Assembly (NCBI GenBank): GCA_947572415.1
Contig: CANPBT010000006.1
Location: 1-62,581, forward strand
Length of the DNA stretch: 62,581 nt
Origin: an uncultured Clostridia bacterium
GTDB lineage: Bacteria; Bacillota; Clostridia; Christensenellales; Borkfalkiaceae
Direction of reading: 5' to 3'
Positions 27,345-36,013 of this stretch are shown piece by piece. Each line of letters starts with the position of its first letter. The stretch's first letter is position 1. A program made the position numbers and the translations under genes. Below the pieces are notes generated by a model. The model was not told the DNA's origin and did no database searches. It saw nothing but the letters and a program-made list of their open reading frames with translations.

Positions 27345-27527
27345 TTAACGGGATACTTTATTCTTTGATTTTTTATTAAGTTGTAATTGTTGCCACTCGG
27401 CAAAGTCTTTTTGTCCTTGCTCGGACGAAAGATATTCCTGCATAATAGGGAGTAGAACTCTTGCAAGAGATTCTAACTGATATTCGGGAATATCAAAGTC
27501 TGTTTTGTGTTGCTTTGTTTTAGACAT
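27345..27527 (-). CDS. Small mobilization-associated protein, 60 aa
   Basis: A short, highly charged, Gln- and Lys-rich soluble protein (DFDIPEYQLESLARVLLPIM, then DFAEWQQLQLNKKSKNK). The ATG is preceded by GAGGTAAATTTATATCGAG on the minus strand, a moderate ribosome site. It follows the relaxase gene by 46 bp in the same direction and is probably its operon partner. I cannot assign a family; a relaxosome accessory or small regulator is possible. Confidence 0.6.
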   Translation of the reverse strand: MSKTKQHKTDFDIPEYQLESLARVLLPIMQEYLSSEQGQKDFAEWQQLQLNKKSKNKVSR

Positions 27528-27573
27528 AGATTAACTCGATATAAATTTACCTCCTTATAGATTTATTAAGTTG

Positions 27574-28563
27574 TCATTTTCCGTCCTTATCGTTCGTATA
27601 ATTTCTGAACGGTGTAGGGGCATTTTTCTTTGTTCGTGATTTTTGTAAGAGTGCGTCGAACTCATCTGGATAAGCAGACATCATATCCGTAACTATTCTG
27701 TAAGCAGTATCTTTTCGGCTGTTTACTTGGGTTGCTTCTTGTAATTGTTTAAATAAGTCGCTTTGGTCTTGACTTCTTATTTTGATTTCACGTTGAAGCT
27801 GTTCGTTCTTAGTTCGCAAAGCGATTATTTCCGCATCTTTGTTTTTACCGAAGAAGGGGAGTTTATCGCTTTTGGCTTTCTCGTAATCCTCTAATAATGA
27901 TTTTATAGATTTGGCTTCCGCAATTGCTTCCTGTGCTTCGCTTTGTTGTATAATGGCAGTAACCACTTCTTCTTTCATCTTTTTAAGCTTGAACGCAACG
28001 GTGTCTAAATGTTCGGCTTTGCTTCCGATTTTACCGCGCTGTAATTTCCATTTCTTTCCAACCTTTTCGTGGAAATCAGTTTGCAACTCTCGCAATGCTT
28101 TTCTGTCAAAGAGTTGTTTTGAACATAACCGTCCGTCTAATACTGGAATTAAGTTCAAGTGCATATGCGGATTGGTTTCATCCATGTGGACGACAGCGGA
28201 TATAATATTTTCTTCTCCGTAACGTTCCGCAAAGCACATGGCGCAATCCCGAAAAAATTCTTTCTGCTGTTCTTGCGTTATGCTTGCAAAGAACTCACCG
28301 TCCGAGCCGAGAATAAAGGAATTGATAAGTACTGCATCGTCTTTAATCTTCCGCTTTGGCGTAAGTTCTTTAATACGTTTGTCTATGTAGGTTAGGTAGG
28401 TTTCTGTTCTTCCTATAATGTGATAGTTGTTGGGTGTTCTTGCGTTGTCTATCTGCGGGTTTGACTTTGATTTATAGTTTTCATCCCGTTCGTTTTCACG
28501 CTCGATTCCTATAACCGCATCTCTGTGATATTTGTCCATATGACATATTAAATAGCTTATAAT
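27574..28563 (-). CDS. mobV: MobV/Pre-family relaxase
   Basis: About 330 aa. N-terminal relaxase domain with the MobV opening (SYLICHMDKYHRDAVIGIE, NPQIDNARTPNNYHI) and the metal-binding motif HMDETNPHMHLNLIPV. It nicks oriT and leads the strand during mobilization. Residues about 215-300 are a long coiled coil (SEAQEAIAEAKSIKSLLEDY). The frame stays open upstream to a GTG inside oriT, but AAGGAG lies 6 nt before an ATT at 28561-28563, which fits the conserved family start. The first ATG (28537-28539) would remove conserved residues. The start is therefore uncertain; an ATT start would be unusual. Confidence 0.9.
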   Translation of the reverse strand: MISYLICHMDKYHRDAVIGIERENERDENYKSKSNPQIDNARTPNNYHIIGRTETYLTYIDKRIKELTPKRKIKDDAVLINSFILGSDGEFFASITQEQQKEFFRDCAMCFAERYGEENIISAVVHMDETNPHMHLNLIPVLDGRLCSKQLFDRKALRELQTDFHEKVGKKWKLQRGKIGSKAEHLDTVAFKLKKMKEEVVTAIIQQSEAQEAIAEAKSIKSLLEDYEKAKSDKLPFFGKNKDAEIIALRTKNEQLQREIKIRSQDQSDLFKQLQEATQVNSRKDTAYRIVTDMMSAYPDEFDALLQKSRTKKNAPTPFRNYTNDKDGK

Positions 28564-28608
28564 TTTTTTCTCCTTTAAATAAATTTTTCTAACCTTTTTC
28601 TTAAAAAA

Positions 28609-28626
28609 GGTATAACTCACTATACC
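28609..28626 (-). other. oriT: oriT, pMV158/MobV type
   Basis: On the minus strand GGTATAGTGAGTTATACC closely matches the known pMV158 oriT core (GTATAGTGTG/TTATAC). By analogy the nick lies after GTGAG. It sits just upstream of the relaxase gene, as in MobV plasmids. Confidence 0.85.
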
Positions 28627-28684
28627 AAAAAGCCGTTTGGCGTTTTGGTGCCGTTCGCCCTTGCAGGGAGCTTTTGTTTACCGA

Positions 28685-28705
28685 TTAAGGCGGTCGTATT
28701 GTCAT
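28685..28705 (-). CDS. Six-codon leader peptide (MTIRPP)
   Basis: A strong AGGAGG (28712-28717) precedes ATG and the frame MTIRPP, then TAA. It lies at the end of the long structured leader and before oriT and the relaxase. A short peptide ending in Pro-Pro would favour ribosome pausing, so attenuation of relaxase expression is possible (inference). Confidence 0.4.
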   Translation of the reverse strand: MTIRPP

Positions 28706-28717
28706 AGTTTTACCTCC

Positions 28718-29079
28718 TAAATATTTTTATTAACTACCACTCAGAGGAGTGGGAATAGCAGAAAATGAACACAAAAAAGCCGCTGATACGCTCAACGTAA
28801 TCACCGACTTAAACCTTATTTAGCGATTCTAATTTGCTCTATGGTGGTTAGCCATTCTATGAAATTTTAAAAATATTATTAGCTTAAAAGATACCCCGTT
28901 ACCACAAAAAAACGGTATCACTATAAAAGCCTATCACGGCTCACAATTTTAGCGCACAACAAAATAATCTCGCTCTAAAAACCGCAAGCTAAGGCACGGG
29001 CGACTATTCGCCCAAAATTCCGTCATCTTCTCGACGGACGCTTACCCGCTCAAAGGGTACAATACGAACTCTATCGTAT
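28718..29079 (-). ncRNA. Long structured leader or ncRNA upstream of relaxase (possible)
   Basis: Between the strong minus-strand promoter (29086-29113) and the leader peptide lie about 360 nt with no gene. They contain several short inverted repeats, for example GGGCGACTATTCGCCC (28998-29013), CCGTC...GACGG (29021-29038) and ATACCCCGTT/AACGGTAT (about 28891-28919). The density of hairpins suggests a folded RNA controlling the mobilization genes, or binding sites for replication or transfer. No known riboswitch was recognised. Confidence 0.4.
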
Positions 29080-29085
29080 AATTTT

Positions 29086-29113
29086 ATTATATCACAGAAT
29101 TGTGCTTTGTCAA
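29086..29113 (-). promoter_or_regulatory. Strong minus-strand promoter
   Basis: TTGACA (29113-29108 on minus), 16 bp, TATAAT (29091-29086): both boxes are consensus. It drives transcription into the structured leader and the relaxase. Confidence 0.8.
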
Positions 29114-29214
29114 TAGGTTATAAACATTTGTTTGTAAAATTTTTATGTCTTTGTTTGTCGAAATAATTAAAAGGAAAATTAAATTTTCCAATTAAATAGC
29201 TAAATCCAGAATTA

Positions 29215-29244
29215 TTGATTTCTGTATGTCAAATATGTTATAAT
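29215..29244 (+). promoter_or_regulatory. Promoter of HTH/M23-fold protein gene
   Basis: TTGATT (29215-29220), 18 bp, TATAAT (29239-29244), 30 bp before the ATG. It is divergent to the strong minus-strand promoter about 100 bp away. Confidence 0.7.
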
Positions 29245-29273
29245 TAAAGACAGGAAGTGTTAGTTGGTTACTT

Positions 29274-30884
29274 ATGAAGAGTTTAGGAAATTTTTTAAGA
29301 TACGCAAGAAAGCGAAGCGGACTTACTCAGGAGCAAATTGCTGAAAGGCTTAATATCGTCACGCCTGTGTTAAGTAAGTGGGAGAACGATAAAGCTGTTC
29401 CGCCGCTCGATTTACTTTGTAAACTTTGCAATATTTTAAATATCAGTATTGAAGAATGTATTAATGCCGAACTATCAAACGAAAAACGCGTGCTCCCTCC
29501 CGAAAACTTTCAACCTGAAAAGCTTGGGGAAACACTCAAAACATTGCGATTAAAAAACGGTTGGTCGCAGGCGGAAGTCGGTAAAAAGCTGTTTGTCACT
29601 TCGCAGACTGTAAGTAAGTGGGAAGCGGGAGGAGTTTCGTCTTTAGAAGTTCTCGGCAAACTTGCCGAGCTGTTCGGCATGACCCCTATGGAACTGTTGA
29701 ACGGACTTGAACATGTGCGGGATTTACCAGAAAAACAAACTGTTGCCGAACAGCTTAAAAAGCCTAACAGATTAAAAATAAAATTTACAGCAGTGATACT
29801 TGCCGTAATAATTTTTCTCGGCGCAATTGCAGGGCTTACAGTCGGGCTTGTTTTAAACTTAAAGGACGGCGGCAATTTTACTCAGCCCGTGCAGCCTTTG
29901 CCTACCGACCCTGACCCCGACCCCAAGCCCGACCCTGTAATTTGCGATTTTGTTTCGCCTATTAAAGAATTTTACACGGTAGATCAAGCAGGATTTGACG
30001 AACTTGGTCGGGCTAGGGTTCGTTGTATGTTTTTTGAAGTTGCTGAAGATACTTCTGTTTATGCAATATCTGACGGAAAGATAATTTCTGTTACAGAAGT
30101 TAATGGCGATAGGGGTATTTTTATAATACAAATAGAACATTCGTACGGTTTTATAAGTGAATATTTTTGCATAAGCGAAGAACTTACTGTTGGGCAAGAA
30201 GTTAAAATGGGACAGCAGATTGGAACTACAGGTAATTTAAGAAAATTGGATATTAATACTTTTTATATATATTTATATTATAATGGAACGAAGGTTAATC
30301 CTTTTGAATATATCACCGATTTACCCGAACCTATTGAACGACCGCCTGAACATATTCACGAATGGGGAGAATGGCAAAGCAATGAATTGTTACATTGGCA
30401 GGAATGTTCCTGTGGTGAAAAGAGTACACAAAGCCCTCATACAACCATAGACAATCAATGTACTGTCTGTGGATATGAAGATATTATCCCCCCTGTAGCA
30501 GATGATAGTTTTTACGGCACACCTTTGTCGGAGATAAATATTTTGTGTGCTTGGGACGAAAATTACAATGGCGTTGATTTCATTGCAAAACGAAACGAAA
30601 AGGTATTTGCAATAAGTAACGGAAAAATAACAGAGCTTAAACCTGAAGATAATAATGGAGATGTATATACCGTGGCAGTAAAGTTGAATGACGGCTACAA
30701 GTGTATATATCATAACATAATTATATCTGGTTGGATAGGTGAGGGGATGGAAATTGAAAAGGGGGAAGTAATCGGTTATGTAACAGCCGAAACTGACAAC
30801 GGAACATATTTTTTACATTTTGAATTATACGATCCAAAAGGCGTAAACGTAGATCCTATGAAATATATAAAGACAGAAACTTAA
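29274..30884 (+). CDS. Double XRE-HTH membrane protein with two M23-fold domains
   Basis: 536 aa with an unusual order: XRE helix-turn-helix 1 (5-60; SGLTQEQIAERLN), XRE helix-turn-helix 2 (84-145; GWSQAEVGKKLFV), a membrane helix (about 165-190), a Pro/Asp linker, an M23-like beta domain (about 222-345), a Cys-rich zinc-ribbon-like insert (CSCGE...CTVCGYE, about 375-405) and a second M23-like domain (about 410-533). In both M23-like domains the metal ligands are incomplete: the second keeps GVDF and LHFEL, but the usual HxGVD His is Asn. It is therefore probably a binding module, not a peptidase. The inferred role is a membrane regulator that reads cell-wall state outside and binds DNA inside. 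It stands alone with its own promoter. Confidence 0.82.
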   Translation: MKSLGNFLRYARKRSGLTQEQIAERLNIVTPVLSKWENDKAVPPLDLLCKLCNILNISIEECINAELSNEKRVLPPENFQPEKLGETLKTLRLKNGWSQAEVGKKLFVTSQTVSKWEAGGVSSLEVLGKLAELFGMTPMELLNGLEHVRDLPEKQTVAEQLKKPNRLKIKFTAVILAVIIFLGAIAGLTVGLVLNLKDGGNFTQPVQPLPTDPDPDPKPDPVICDFVSPIKEFYTVDQAGFDELGRARVRCMFFEVAEDTSVYAISDGKIISVTEVNGDRGIFIIQIEHSYGFISEYFCISEELTVGQEVKMGQQIGTTGNLRKLDINTFYIYLYYNGTKVNPFEYITDLPEPIERPPEHIHEWGEWQSNELLHWQECSCGEKSTQSPHTTIDNQCTVCGYEDIIPPVADDSFYGTPLSEINILCAWDENYNGVDFIAKRNEKVFAISNGKITELKPEDNNGDVYTVAVKLNDGYKCIYHNIIISGWIGEGMEIEKGEVIGYVTAETDNGTYFLHFELYDPKGVNVDPMKYIKTET

Positions 30885-30901
30885 CGTTTGCGCTCAAAAT
30901 T

Positions 30902-30938
30902 TAACGCGCCTGCAACTAACCGTGCGGGCGTGTTTTTC
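30902..30938 (+). terminator. Imperfect terminator 30902-30938
   Basis: ACGCGCCTGC and GTGCGGGCGTG form an imperfect stem followed by TTTTT, shortly after the HTH/M23 gene. Confidence 0.5.
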
Positions 30939-30961
30939 GTGTTTTTAATTATAATAACAGT

Positions 30962-31177
30962 ATGAAAACGCAGCTCATTTTAAACTTGTACGATTTACTG
31001 TACAGCGGAGAAAGAATTGACAGAAAAAATTTCTGTACGGTTAACGCAATTTCCGAACGAACTTTCTATCGCTACATAAAGGAAATTAACGTTTTTCTTA
31101 TGCACTATAAGCGAAAATTCATTTTAAATGTAGACGAACCCTCAGGTATTTATTATATAGAAAAAATTAACGACTGA
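30962..31177 (+). CDS. Small winged-HTH protein, 71 aa
   Basis: A single small domain resembling the HTH of WYL/DeoR-type regulators (LLYSGERIDRKNFCTVN, ISERTFYRYIKEINVFL), followed by a short beta tail. No effector domain is present, so it is either a stand-alone DNA-binding protein or a truncated WYL regulator. A TATAAT box (30950-30955) ends only six bases before the ATG and no ribosome site is visible, so the mRNA may be leaderless. A perfect terminator directly overlaps the stop region. It may control the repeat lipoprotein gene that follows (inference). Confidence 0.65.
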   Translation: MKTQLILNLYDLLYSGERIDRKNFCTVNAISERTFYRYIKEINVFLMHYKRKFILNVDEPSGIYYIEKIND

Positions 31178-31198
31178 CAGAACCTGTCAGTCGTTTTT
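31171..31198 (+). terminator. Terminator after small HTH gene
   Basis: A perfect 10-bp stem CGACTGACAG/CTGTCAGTCG with a 3-nt loop and TTTTT. It overlaps the stop codon of the HTH gene. Confidence 0.9.
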
Positions 31199-31255
31199 AA
31201 GACATTAATTTTTTATAGTGATAAAATAAAAACGAGAAAGTATAAGGAGAAATTT

Positions 31256-34200
31256 ATGAAAAAATTCATAACAGTTTTTCTTTCTATTATAGCGGTGATT
31301 TGCTGCATTTGTATGGCAGCGTGCGGCGCTGATGACGGAATAGTCAACGGTGGCAATGTAATCAAGCCCGCGCCCGACGATACGGATGTTACGCATACGC
31401 ATGCGTTCGGTGAATGGATAGTAACTAAAAGCGCGAAGTGCACCGAGGAGGGCGAGCAGTCACGCTATTGCGCATGCGGCGAAGTTCAGACTATTGCAAT
31501 AGGCGTACTTGGTCATGACTTGCAACACCACGATGGACAAGCCGCAACCTGTACGAAATCAGGCTGGGTGGCGTACAATACTTGCACGCGTTGTAATTAT
31601 ACAACTTATGAAGAAATATCTGCGTTAGGACATGATTTACAGCACCACGATGGACAGGCAGCAACCGAAACGGAAGACGGTTGGGAAGAATATGAAACTT
31701 GCTCGCGTTGCGATTACACTAATTTCAAGGTAATCCCCGCGCTTAAACACAATATTGTTGAGCATTCGGGAAAAGCTGCGACTTGCACGGAGGACGGTTA
31801 TGAGCCGTACGTTACCTGCACGGATTGCGACTATACGACCTTTAAAGCAATACCCGCGCTTGGACACGACTTGCAACACCACAAGGGCAAAGTGGTGACT
31901 TGTACGGAGCACGGTTGGGAAGAATACGATACCTGTACCCGCTGTGACTACACAACTTTTGAGGAAATCCCCGCACTCGGACACGACTTGCAACACCACG
32001 ATGGAAAAGTGGCGACTTGTACGGAGCACGGTTGGGAAGCATACGAAACTTGTTCCCGTTGTGATTATACAACTTATGAGGAAATCCCCGCACTTGGACA
32101 CGACTTGCAACACCACGATGGAAAAGTGGCGACTTGTACGGAACACGGTTGGGTAGCATACGATACTTGCATGCATTGTGCTTATACAACTTATGAGGAA
32201 ATCCCCGCGCTCGGACACGACTTGCAACACCACGAGGGCAAGGTAGCGACTTGCACGGAGGCGGGTTGGGCGGCATACGAAACCTGTACCCGCTGCGATT
32301 ATACTACTTATAAAGAATTACCAGCACTCGGTCACGACTTTACTGGTGAATATCTCTTTGATTCTACATCTCATTGGCACATTTGCTTAAACGGTTGTGG
32401 ACAAACGGACAAACATGAAAATCACAGCTTCGGCAGTGACGACAGCTGCACGGTGTGCGCGTTTAAAATAACGTATACGCAAAATCTTGCATATACGCTT
32501 TCAAGCGACGGTTCGTTTTACATTTTGTCGGGTATAGGCGATGCGATTGAAAAATATATTTATGTTTTACCCGAGGTAAATGGCAAACCTGTCCGAGAGG
32601 TGGCGACAAACGCATTTACGGGCAATAATGACATTACCGAGCTATATTTGCCACAAAGCATTATGCGAATCGGCGCAGGCGCATTTGAAAATTGTAGCAA
32701 TTTAAGTAAAATAAACATATTTGACGGATATACGGCAATAGGCGAGAGCGCATTTGCAGGTACGGCGTATTTCAATGATAGGGCAAATTGGATTGATAAT
32801 ATCTTATATATAGGTACAAACCTTATATCAGTGCGTACTACGACATTGGGTGTTACAAAAATTAAAGAAGGAACTACACTCATTGCCGATGGTGCGTACA
32901 GCGGTTGCGGGAATATAATAGGTCTTGAAATTCCGGACAGCGTAATGTATATAGGCGAAAACGTATTTGAGGGCTGTACGAGTATTGAGGAAATAATTAT
33001 TCCCGACTCGGCTATAAGCGTACAAATTTTATCGGGGCTTACAGCTTTAAAGCAAGTGACAATTCCGGCGCATCTTGCTTCTTGTGTTCCTATGACAGTG
33101 CAAAACCTTACGGTAACAAGCGGAGATATTGCGGAAAAAGCGTTTGAAAATCTTACTTCGCTAACAACCGTTACAGTATGTGAAGGAGTTGCTTCAATAG
33201 GAGAATATGCGTTTTCCAGATGCGAGAGTTTGAAAGGTATAATAATTCCTGATAGCGTAATTTCCGTTGGGGTTGGAGCGTTTACGGGAAGCAAGATTGA
33301 AATTGCTACAATTCCTGCACTGTCTATTCCATATATTCCAAAATCAAACTTAAAAACAGTAGTGATCACAAGTGGTGAGGCTATCAACAATTCAGCATTC
33401 GAAAATAGTAGTGCATTGACGAGTATAACAATCCCCGACGGCATAACCTCTATAGGGTATTCTGCGTTTTATGGTTGTACGAGTTTAACAACATTAACAA
33501 TCCCAGACAGTGTAACCTCCATTGGATATTCTGCATTTTACGGTTGTAGTTGTTTAGTTAGTGTAAATATCCCCGAAGAAGTGACGGAAATAGGATATCA
33601 AACGTTTAGCAATTGTGAAAGTCTTACGAGCATAAATATCCCCGACGGTGTAACGAGTATTGGTTCCAATTCATTTTATGGTTGTAGCGGGCTGACAGAT
33701 ATTATCATACCTGAAAATGTGACTTCTATTGGTGAGAGTGCGTTTTATAATTGCGGTGGGTTGATATATATATCGATAGGCAAAAATGTAACGAACATAG
33801 GCTCTAATGCATTCTATAATTGCATTAATATAGAGAATGCAAAAATACCCACTTTAGCTATATCGGCAATTCCTCAAACAAGTTTAAAATACATTGAAAT
33901 CACAAATGGAAATGTTATTGGCGAATCGGCATTTCATTCGTGCAAAAGTTTGATAAAGGTAATCTTGCCTGACTGTGTAAATAAAATAGGTTTATGTGCA
34001 TTTAGCGGTTGCACTAGTTTGATAAGCATTAACATACCTGAAAGTGTGACGTGTATTGGTGATCAAGCATTCTATGCTTGTGGTAGTTTGATGAGTATCA
34101 ATATACCATTCGGGATATCAAACATTAACGAATCGACATTCTATAGATGTGAAAGTTTAACTAGTATTTTAATACCTGAAAGTGTAACAGTTATCGCTAA

Positions 34201-35347
34201 TAATGCATTTAAAGGATGTAGCGGGTTGACAAGCATAGTAATTCCAAACAGTGTTACAAATATTGGAAACTGTGCATTTGATGGTTGTGACAGTTTAAAA
34301 TATAATAAATTTGATAATGCATTATATTTGGGAAACGCAAATAATCCGTATATAGTGTTAATAAAGGCAGAAGACAGCGAAATAATCACTTGTGCAATTA
34401 GTGAGAAGACAAAATTTATTTATGGTTCTGCATTTCGCGGATGTACAAGTTTGATAAATATTGACATATCCAAAAGTGTAACAACTATCGGCGATTCTGC
34501 GTTTTATGGTTGCAGTGGACTGACAAGCATAGTGATACCCAACAGCGTTACTGATATTGGAAAGTTTGTGTTTGATGGTTGTGACAGTTTAAAATATAAT
34601 GAATTGGATAATGCGTTATATTTAGGAAACACAAATAATCCATATGTAGTATTAGTAAAAGCAAAAGATAATCAAATTACCTCATGTACAATTAATGAGG
34701 GAACAAAATTTATTTTAGATGCAGCTTTTAGCGGTTGCATTAAGTTGCTTAACTTAACAATACCAAACGGCATTGTTGCAATTAGGGATAATACATTTCA
34801 AGGGTGTAGCGGTTTGAAAAGTGTTATAATACCAAACAGTGTTACAATTATAGGAAAAAGCGCATTTGAAAATTGTACAAGTTTGACAAGTATTAATATT
34901 CCTGATAGTGTGATCGCTATTAAACAAAGCGCATTCAGCGGTTGTAGCGGTTTGACGAGCATAAACATACCGAATAGTGTGACATCAATAGGTGCTTATG
35001 CGTTTTTGAGATGCGGTTTATTAAATATAATGATACCAAATTGTGTGGACGGAATCGGCTATTTTGTATTCGGACATTGCGGTTGGTTGGAGAGTGCAAT
35101 CATATGTGAAGGAGTAACGAGATTAAATGACAGACTCTTTTATAATTGCGGCTATTTAAGCAGTATAACAATACCTGACAGCGTAACGTCTATCGGTGAT
35201 TTGGCGCTCTATAATTGCGGTTATTTAAAAGATATATATTATACTGGTACAAAAGCGCAATGGAATGCGATTAGTAAAGTAATATATTGGGATGATGGTA
35301 CGGGCAGGTATACAATTCATTGCTTGGACGGAGATATCAAAAAATAA
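31256..35347 (+). CDS. Giant lipoprotein: Cys-rich repeats plus BspA-type leucine-rich repeats
   Basis: 1363 aa, ATG after AAGGAG. Signal peptide with lipobox MAAC (Cys near residue 23). Residues 86-358 are seven 39-aa repeats (pattern GHDLQHH.GK..TCTE.GW..Y.TC.RC.YTT..EIPAL); each has paired His and three Cys, like zinc- or disulfide-stabilised beta modules. From about 420 to the end run about thirty BspA/LRR_5 repeats (SLTSINIPDGVTSIG, SAFYGCSGLT), with two short islands (KYNKFDNALYLGN type) and SKL-rich breaks. BspA repeats mediate adhesion in other bacteria. Being cargo of a mobile element, it probably gives the host a new surface adhesin. It ends 21 bp before the next gene's start codon. 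Confidence 0.88.
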   Translation: MKKFITVFLSIIAVICCICMAACGADDGIVNGGNVIKPAPDDTDVTHTHAFGEWIVTKSAKCTEEGEQSRYCACGEVQTIAIGVLGHDLQHHDGQAATCTKSGWVAYNTCTRCNYTTYEEISALGHDLQHHDGQAATETEDGWEEYETCSRCDYTNFKVIPALKHNIVEHSGKAATCTEDGYEPYVTCTDCDYTTFKAIPALGHDLQHHKGKVVTCTEHGWEEYDTCTRCDYTTFEEIPALGHDLQHHDGKVATCTEHGWEAYETCSRCDYTTYEEIPALGHDLQHHDGKVATCTEHGWVAYDTCMHCAYTTYEEIPALGHDLQHHEGKVATCTEAGWAAYETCTRCDYTTYKELPALGHDFTGEYLFDSTSHWHICLNGCGQTDKHENHSFGSDDSCTVCAFKITYTQNLAYTLSSDGSFYILSGIGDAIEKYIYVLPEVNGKPVREVATNAFTGNNDITELYLPQSIMRIGAGAFENCSNLSKINIFDGYTAIGESAFAGTAYFNDRANWIDNILYIGTNLISVRTTTLGVTKIKEGTTLIADGAYSGCGNIIGLEIPDSVMYIGENVFEGCTSIEEIIIPDSAISVQILSGLTALKQVTIPAHLASCVPMTVQNLTVTSGDIAEKAFENLTSLTTVTVCEGVASIGEYAFSRCESLKGIIIPDSVISVGVGAFTGSKIEIATIPALSIPYIPKSNLKTVVITSGEAINNSAFENSSALTSITIPDGITSIGYSAFYGCTSLTTLTIPDSVTSIGYSAFYGCSCLVSVNIPEEVTEIGYQTFSNCESLTSINIPDGVTSIGSNSFYGCSGLTDIIIPENVTSIGESAFYNCGGLIYISIGKNVTNIGSNAFYNCINIENAKIPTLAISAIPQTSLKYIEITNGNVIGESAFHSCKSLIKVILPDCVNKIGLCAFSGCTSLISINIPESVTCIGDQAFYACGSLMSINIPFGISNINESTFYRCESLTSILIPESVTVIANNAFKGCSGLTSIVIPNSVTNIGNCAFDGCDSLKYNKFDNALYLGNANNPYIVLIKAEDSEIITCAISEKTKFIYGSAFRGCTSLINIDISKSVTTIGDSAFYGCSGLTSIVIPNSVTDIGKFVFDGCDSLKYNELDNALYLGNTNNPYVVLVKAKDNQITSCTINEGTKFILDAAFSGCIKLLNLTIPNGIVAIRDNTFQGCSGLKSVIIPNSVTIIGKSAFENCTSLTSINIPDSVIAIKQSAFSGCSGLTSINIPNSVTSIGAYAFLRCGLLNIMIPNCVDGIGYFVFGHCGWLESAIICEGVTRLNDRLFYNCGYLSSITIPDSVTSIGDLALYNCGYLKDIYYTGTKAQWNAISKVIYWDDGTGRYTIHCLDGDIKK
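31511..32329 (+). repeat. Seven in-frame 117-bp tandem repeats
   Basis: Exactly 819 bp made of seven 117-bp units inside the lipoprotein gene. Units 4-7 are nearly identical in DNA and units 1-3 more diverged, which points to recent expansion by unequal recombination at the 3' side. Confidence 0.9.
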
Positions 35348-35367
35348 TCAATAAGGAGAAAATAAAA

Positions 35368-35871
35368 TTGGAATTTGATGAGATAAGAACAGAATTAGCC
35401 AAAAATGAAAATTTAAAATACTTTACTTTATCAGGTTATGGTAGTGTGCATAAAAACGAGTTATTACAGGTTTATAAATCTGAATGGATGCCTTGTAAAT
35501 TTTTAAATACACCGCTTGAACTGCATTTTGAAATTCAGGACAGCAGAATTTTTCGGCTTGACTGTCACTGGTATCCGTATTATCAATATAAGAATTTAAA
35601 CCGCGAAGAGATTGTTGATAAATTTTCTCAAATCGAGAACTTGATTGAAGAACGCAAGAAGTTTATAAGCGGGCTTTCCAAAGAAGCACAGGCAGCATGT
35701 ACAAAGACCGCTCATCTTAAACAAGTTAGGTTTAACGCTTTAAGCGGTATCGAATGGGTGTGGAAAGACAGCGACGATTGGAAAGATATTGCCGACGAAA
35801 TCGCAGAAATCGTCCTCGCTGTTTCGCCGTGTGTGGATAATCATTTCGGTAAAGAACTTACTAAATATTAA
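35368..35871 (+). CDS. Hypothetical protein, about 167 aa
   Basis: The TTG start is chosen because AAGGAG lies 9 bp upstream; an earlier frame overlapping the lipoprotein is less likely. It is a soluble alpha/beta protein with aromatic-rich strands (LHFEIQDSRIFRLDCHWYPY) and helices (EEIVDKFSQIENLIEERKKF). No signal peptide or motif I recognise. It follows the giant lipoprotein and ends at a good terminator, so the two form one transcript. A role as a cytosolic partner or an immunity-like protein cannot be supported further. Confidence 0.55.
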   Translation: MEFDEIRTELAKNENLKYFTLSGYGSVHKNELLQVYKSEWMPCKFLNTPLELHFEIQDSRIFRLDCHWYPYYQYKNLNREEIVDKFSQIENLIEERKKFISGLSKEAQAACTKTAHLKQVRFNALSGIEWVWKDSDDWKDIADEIAEIVLAVSPCVDNHFGKELTKY

Positions 35872-35873
35872 AT

Positions 35874-35903
35874 TAAAAGCTCTTCTGTAAGGAAGAGCTT
35901 TTA
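35874..35903 (+). terminator. Terminator 35874-35903
   Basis: AAAGCTCTT/GAAGAGCTTT stem with a 7-nt loop and following T-rich DNA, directly after the stop codon. Confidence 0.8.
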
Positions 35904-35957
35904 TAATTACTAAGTGATTTAAATTATTATTATGTGTCGTGTAATGTTATTATTATA

Positions 35958-35986
35958 TTGACATATATGTATTTTTAATATATAAT
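35958..35986 (+). promoter_or_regulatory. Promoter of the XRE-recombinase operon
   Basis: TTGACA (35958-35963), 17 bp, TATAAT (35981-35986), both consensus, 27 bp before the XRE start. It is a likely autoregulatory target of the XRE protein. Confidence 0.85.
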
Positions 35987-36013
35987 ATACAAAAATAATG
36001 AATCGAGGCGTTT

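Noticed and set aside
31511..32329. Possible CRISPR array because of regular repeats
   Set aside because: Units are 117 bp, contiguous, without spacers, and stay in frame as protein repeats.
32560..33444. 294-aa minus-strand frame opposite the repeat lipoprotein
   Set aside because: Its repeats mirror the BspA repeats on the coding strand; no ribosome site or independent motif.
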